Positions 1 through 5,263 of a DNA stretch of 5,263 bases are shown here, piece by piece. The notes beneath the pieces are model-generated. The model was not told the origin of the DNA and did not search any database. It was given only the letters and a program-made list of their open reading frames with translations. How positions within the stretch are numbered: position 1 is the stretch's first letter; every line of letters starts with the position of its first letter. The DNA comes from an uncultured Clostridia bacterium (GTDB lineage Bacteria > Bacillota_A > Clostridia > Christensenellales > Aristaeellaceae), in assembly GCA_947166205.1 (NCBI GenBank), contig CAMVDI010000128.1:1-5263 (forward strand). Reading direction: 5' to 3'. The position numbers and the translations under genes are program-made.

Positions 1-362
1 TGGGCAAGACCTCCGGTAAAGGCCACAAGGGCGCCAAGGCCCGCAGCGGCGGCGGAAAGCGGCCCGGATTTGAGGGCGGCCAGATGCCTCTGTACCGCCG
101 GATTCCGAAGCGCGGCTTCAACAACATCTTTGGAACCGAATATGCCGAAGTGAACGTGGAACGGCTTGAAATCTTCAATGATGGCGACACCGTGACAGCG
201 GAAAAGCTTCTGGAAGCCGGGATCATCAGAAAGACCCTGGACGGCGTGAAGATTCTGGGAAGCGGCGATCTGACCAAGAAGCTGACCGTGCAGGCGACAA
301 AGTTCACTGCCGGCGCGAAGGAAAAGATCGAGGCCGTCGGCGGGAAAGCCGAGGTGATCTGA
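1..362 (+). CDS. rplO: Large-subunit ribosomal protein L15 (uL15), 5' truncated by window edge
   Basis: L15 is a 50S protein that binds 23S rRNA late in assembly. The frame runs from base 3 (bases 1-2 are the end of a split codon) and gives 119 visible residues. About 25-30 N-terminal residues of a protein usually near 147 aa are missing. The visible part opens with the basic Gly-rich arm ([14 protein letters not shown]), followed by [18 protein letters not shown], which is diagnostic of L15. Near the C-terminus, KILGSGDL followed by [16 protein letters not shown] matches the classical L15 signature (about nt 249-341). The ATG at 84 is internal and is not the start. The stop at 360-362 lies 1 nt before secY, and the last codons carry the secY ribosome binding site, so the two genes are probably translationally coupled. 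The identity is very secure. Confidence 0.97.
   Translation, partial: GKTSGKGHKGAKARSGGGKRPGFEGGQMPLYRRIPKRGFNNIFGTEYAEVNVERLEIFNDGDTVTAEKLLEAGIIRKTLDGVKILGSGDLTKKLTVQATKFTAGAKEKIEAVGGKAEVI
351..359 (+). promoter_or_regulatory. secY ribosome binding site inside the 3' end of rplO
   Basis: GAGGTGATC is complementary to nine consecutive bases of the usual 16S rRNA 3' end (the anti-SD region reading GATCACCTC). The GAGG core lies 9 nt before the secY ATG. It is embedded in the last codons of rplO, so the C-terminal residues of L15 (EVI) and the secY SD share sequence. It fixes the secY start at 364. Confidence 0.85.
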
Positions 363-363
363 C

Positions 364-3179
<2,816 letters not shown>

Positions 3180-3183
<4 letters not shown>

Positions 3184-3482
3184 AGGAACCTCTTTCCTTC
3201 GAACCGGGAAGGATCGTCCGGAGCCTGCAGGGCCGGGACCGGGGAAGATACTTTCTGATCCTGGGCCGGGCGGACGGCGGAACGGTCCTCATCGCCGACG
3301 GGCTGACCCATCGGCTGGAACGCCCGAAAAAAAAGAACGTCAGGCATTTACACGCGAAACCGATTGTGATAAACTTAAAAACGGTTCGCCCGGAAGGGGG
3401 ACCGGTTCAGGACAGCGATCTGAGAAGAGCGCTGGAACAGAACGGATTCCCGGTGGACCGTTCGCTGTGCGAGGAGGGCTGA
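3180..3482 (+). CDS. KOW-domain RNA-binding protein (ribosomal protein L14e-like family)
   Basis: A 100-aa small basic protein. Residues about 8-35 (PGRIVRSLQGRDRGRYFLILG) form the KOW motif, the SH3-like RNA-binding unit also found in L24, L14e and NusG. They are followed by TVLIADGLTHRLERPKKKNVRHL (about 35-57), the family's lysine-rich strand and its conserved HL. The C-terminal DSDLRRALEQNGF (79-90) matches the short terminal helix typical of these proteins. Members of this family sit between map and infA in many Bacillota (the B. subtilis gene is, as I recall, ybzG). A role at the ribosome or in rRNA binding is inferred from fold and position only; the precise function is not established to my knowledge. 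It starts with an ATGA overlap with map and ends 3 nt before infA. The DNA around 3340-3390 is locally AT-rich and contains a candidate promoter. Confidence 0.88.
3347..3375 (+). promoter_or_regulatory. Candidate internal promoter for infA-rpmJ
   Basis: TTTACA (3347-3352, 5 of 6 to TTGACA), a 17-nt spacer, then TAAACT (3370-3375, 4 of 6 to TATAAT) preceded by TGA, which fits an extended -10 (TGn). It sits in a locally AT-rich patch of an otherwise GC-rich region, inside the KOW gene. A start near 3382 would give a leader of about 100 nt for infA. This is pattern-based only; chance matches in AT-rich coding DNA are common. Confidence 0.35.
3471..3477 (+). promoter_or_regulatory. infA ribosome binding site (selects a TTG start)
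   Basis: GAGGAGG lies 8 nt before TTG at 3486, inside the last codons of the KOW gene. No ATG or GTG lies at suitable spacing, so this strong SD supports TTG as the initiation codon. Confidence 0.75.
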
Positions 3483-3485
3483 TTT

Positions 3486-3707
3486 TTGTCCAAGAGCGAC
3501 GTCATCGAAATGGAAGGCAAGGTGATTGAAGCCCTGCCGAACGCCATGTTTCAGGTGGAACTTCAGAACGGACACCAGATTCTGGCGCATATTTCCGGAA
3601 AAATGCGGATGAACTTTATCCGGATTTATCCCGGGGATAAGGTAACGATTGAGCTTTCGCCCTATGATCTGACCCGCGGGCGGATCACCTGGCGCAGCAA
3701 AAACTGA
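3486..3707 (+). CDS. infA: Translation initiation factor IF-1
   Basis: IF1 binds the 30S A site during initiation, helping IF2 and IF3 place the initiator tRNA. The 73-aa product is one S1/OB-fold domain and is close to textbook IF1: [20 protein letters not shown], then [41 protein letters not shown]. Most relatives end near 72 aa; this one ends WRSKN. Translation begins at TTG: the residues after it (SKSDVIE) are the standard N-terminus, the SD at 3471-3477 is well placed, and there is no alternative upstream start. It follows the KOW gene by 3 nt and is separated from rpmJ by 60 nt. Confidence 0.97.
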   Translation: MSKSDVIEMEGKVIEALPNAMFQVELQNGHQILAHISGKMRMNFIRIYPGDKVTIELSPYDLTRGRITWRSKN

Positions 3708-3881
<174 letters not shown>

Positions 3882-3882
3882 G

Positions 3883-3914
3883 TCTTCGCTTTCCCCGAGG
3901 GGGTCACGCGAAGA
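3883..3914 (+). repeat. Hairpin just after rpmJ
   Basis: TCTTCGC (3883-3889) pairs with GCGAAGA (3908-3914), a 7-bp stem. Inside it CCCC (3893-3896) can pair with GGGG (3900-3903 region) as a nested hairpin. No T tract follows (AACCGCAG), so it is not an intrinsic terminator by itself. It may protect the 3' end of the transcript or be incidental. It shares one base with the outer arm of the next structure. Confidence 0.45.
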
Positions 3915-3969
3915 ACCGCAGAATACAAATTCCCGGGCCGCGTCAGCGGCGCCGGGATTTTGCGGTTTT
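3914..3969 (+). terminator. Intrinsic terminator ending the ribosomal transcript, possibly bidirectional
   Basis: The core stem is TCCCGGGCCGC (3931-3941) paired with GCGGC-G-CCGGGA (3946-3957), 11 bp with one bulged G (3951) and a GTCA loop (3942-3945). TTTT follows at 3958-3961. An outer arm AACCGCA (3914-3920) matches TGCGGTT (3961-3967), itself followed by more T (to 3969). AAA at 3927-3929 can extend the core against TTT. On the minus strand the core stem is followed by AATTTGT, a weaker tract, so the same element may also end the yolD transcript. Its position between convergent genes fits this. Confidence 0.8.
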
Positions 3970-3986
3970 GGGCGGCGGCCGGGGAA

Positions 3987-4451
3987 TCAGAGGGGCGCCT
4001 CCCGGATTTCCAGAATATCGGGAATCAGAACAGCCATGTCCCTGCGGGAAAGGCCGACCTTCCGGTCCAGCAGCAGGGTCCTCCCGGCCGTGTCGATTTT
4101 TTTCAGCCGCTCCGTCACCGTCTCATACCGGCCGCCGGGCTTCAGCGGATCCGGAATGAAAAAGGTGACGCTGACCCGGGGCCGCTCCCCCCGGTCCGCC
4201 ATCCCGCCGAGCCGGCGAAGCTCCCGGTCCAGGATCTCCTGGTCCTCCTCGCTCAGCTCAATCCTCCTGTCCACCTGCCGGGCCTCCTCCCCGATGACTT
4301 CGTCATATCCCGTCAGGGCGGCGAAGGGGGCGAACTGGGCGGCCCGCTGGGCCATGGACATGGGAGGATAACGATCCGACACGTGATGGGGAAGGCCGAT
4401 GATATCCCCGTAGACCACCCGGGGATCCGGCTCCGGAACAGAATTTTTCAC
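3987..4451 (-). CDS. YolD-like protein (partner of Y-family polymerase)
   Basis: A 154-aa protein. The family hallmark is MSMAQRAAQFAPFAALTGYD (residues 31-50), followed by a charged helix DRRIELSEEDQEILDREL (about 61-78). A beta-rich C-terminal part contains VSVTFFIPDPLKPGGRYETV (about 93-112) and RLKKIDTAGRTLLLD, ending with the family-like IPDILEI (143-149). YolD proteins are encoded next to UmuC-like polymerases in Bacillota and have been proposed from genome context to play a UmuD-like role; that is a prediction, not something seen here. The start is GTG at 4451: it overlaps the polymerase stop as GTGA and has an SD 7 nt upstream. No helix-turn-helix or self-cleavage (LexA/UmuD-type) motif is visible. 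It converges on rpmJ, with a terminator between. Confidence 0.88.
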   Translation of the reverse strand: MKNSVPEPDPRVVYGDIIGLPHHVSDRYPPMSMAQRAAQFAPFAALTGYDEVIGEEARQVDRRIELSEEDQEILDRELRRLGGMADRGERPRVSVTFFIPDPLKPGGRYETVTERLKKIDTAGRTLLLDRKVGLSRRDMAVLIPDILEIREAPL

Positions 4452-5263
4452 GCTTTTCCCTCCGTCTCCTTTTTCGCTTTCCGGCGGGGGGCTTCCTCCC
4501 CGGCCCGGTGACCGCCGATCTGCTGATTCCGGAGAACGGTGGTCCCTTTTTTCTCCAGATTCATCCCCCTGAGCACCGCGTTCTTCCCGAATTTTTCCTG
4601 CATGACCAGCGCCGCCCGCTGGAGGTTCTTTTCCTTTCTTTCGGCCAGATCCCGCTCCGCCTTTCTGCGCTCCAGCTCCTGATAATCCGTGAACAGATCC
4701 AGCTGCAGCGGCGCTTCGGCGGGGATTTCACTCTCCGGAATCAGATTGCAGGCGGTCACGTTCAGCCGCCGGATCAAAAGGTCCGGATCCACGATCCGGT
4801 CGTACAGCTCCATCATCACCGGCATGATCGCCCGGGCGGAGGAGGTATAGTGATCCAGCGTGCCCGTTCCGTGGGCGTGCTTCGGGTGGGGACGGCCGTA
4901 GGGATCCGCCGTCACCGTTCCCCGGTAGACCCGGCCGGTTTTGGCGACGCCGTAGACTGTCTCCCGTATGGAAGGCCCCGGCGAAAGCACCACGAGGCTT
5001 TCCCGGTCGTATCCCACGGTCAGCGTCAGCTGGCGGATGACCCGGTTTTTGCGCACCAGATCCAGCGCCAGCAGCTCGGTCATCTCCTGTACGATCAGCC
5101 GCCCGTCCGCCGCGGAATAGGGCTCGGACAGCACCTGCCCGGAGGAGAGGCTGGAGGTTTCCGGTCGGTAGGCCTGAATATCGGAGATCCTCGCCGGCTC
5201 CCAGCCCCAGGCGTGGTCGATCAGGAGCTCCGCGTTCACCCCCAGGGCATTGTAGAGCAGATC
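4448..5263 (-). CDS. Y-family (UmuC/DinB-like) translesion DNA polymerase, C-terminal part, cut by window edge
   Basis: A lesion-bypass polymerase that extends DNA past damaged bases. The frame is open to the window edge, giving 271 visible residues. The GTG at 5239 is internal, because the residues before it (DLLYNALG) continue the family pattern ahead of NAELLIDHAWGWEP. The visible part covers the end of the thumb (HAWGWEPARI), the little-finger domain (about YRPETSSLSSGQVL to DPDLLIRRLNVTACNL), a beta-clamp-binding motif QLDLF (nt 4691-4705), a charged helix rich in Arg, Lys and Glu, and the C-terminal family motif KFGKNAVLRGMNLEKKGTT with RNQQIGGHRAG. A basic tail follows. The palm with catalytic Asp/Glu lies outside, so activity cannot be judged. 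The organisation with YolD is typical of Bacillota UvrX/YqjW-like polymerases. Any LexA box would lie upstream, also outside the window. Confidence 0.92.
   Translation of the reverse strand, partial: DLLYNALGVNAELLIDHAWGWEPARISDIQAYRPETSSLSSGQVLSEPYSAADGRLIVQEMTELLALDLVRKNRVIRQLTLTVGYDRESLVVLSPGPSIRETVYGVAKTGRVYRGTVTADPYGRPHPKHAHGTGTLDHYTSSARAIMPVMMELYDRIVDPDLLIRRLNVTACNLIPESEIPAEAPLQLDLFTDYQELERRKAERDLAERKEKNLQRAALVMQEKFGKNAVLRGMNLEKKGTTVLRNQQIGGHRAGEEAPRRKAKKETEGKA
4459..4463 (-). promoter_or_regulatory. Ribosome binding site of the yolD-like gene
   Basis: On the minus strand GGAGG lies 7 nt upstream of the GTG at 4451, inside the last codons of the polymerase gene. A second GGAG lies a few bases further upstream. 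It supports the GTG start and coupled translation of the two genes. Confidence 0.65.

Noticed and set aside
3327..3335. Run of eight A followed by G in the KOW gene, forming an A-AAA-AAG heptamer like the dnaX -1 slippery site; the -1 frame stays open from here into the start of infA.
   Set aside because: The zero frame continues with family-typical sequence (HL, then DSDLRRAL), the lysines are normal for this family, there is no strong stimulatory SD or clear downstream hairpin, and the -1 product resembles nothing I know.
5237..5239. GTG as a start of the polymerase fragment.
   Set aside because: The upstream residues to the window edge continue the polymerase family pattern, and a polymerase needs its palm domain further upstream; the gene is simply cut by the window.

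Overview
The window looks like the chromosome of a GC-rich member of the Bacillota, most likely a clostridial lineage. By eye the sequence is around 60% G+C. The evidence is the gene order L15-secY-adk-map-KOW gene-infA-rpmJ, a KOW-domain gene between map and infA, an adenylate kinase with a four-cysteine zinc lid, zinc-type L36, a YolD-like gene next to a Y-family polymerase, and strong Shine-Dalgarno (SD) sequences close to the 16S anti-SD complement. I cannot resolve genus or family from this sequence.

Positions 1-3881 (+ strand) are the distal part of the large ribosomal protein gene cluster: the C-terminal part of rplO (L15), secY, adk, map, a small KOW-domain RNA-binding protein gene, infA (IF1) and rpmJ (L36). 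Packing is tight: rplO and secY are 1 nt apart, and adk/map and map/KOW overlap by ATGA. The spacers that stand out are secY-adk (73 nt, with a terminator-like hairpin) and infA-rpmJ (60 nt). Together the genes supply ribosome parts (L15, L36), translation initiation (IF1), membrane protein insertion (SecY), removal of the initiator methionine (MetAP) and adenylate balance (Adk).

Positions 3882-3986 are a convergent intergenic region with two hairpins, one of which is a good intrinsic terminator. The usual next genes (rpsM, rpsK, rpsD, rpoA, rplQ) do not follow rpmJ; the ribosomal run ends here.

Positions 3987-5263 (- strand) hold a two-gene translesion-synthesis cassette. It comprises the C-terminal part of a UmuC/DinB-like Y-family DNA polymerase (little finger, clamp-binding motif and family C-terminal motif; the catalytic palm lies beyond the window) and a YolD-like gene that overlaps its stop codon as GTGA.

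I looked for an undescribed system and did not find one; the content is conserved housekeeping plus a known DNA-damage-tolerance pair. The points worth following are the break of the ribosomal cluster after rpmJ, the hairpin between secY and adk, a candidate internal promoter before infA-rpmJ, sequence oddities in SecY (C-terminal cytosolic loop and tail), and an extended MetAP C-terminus.
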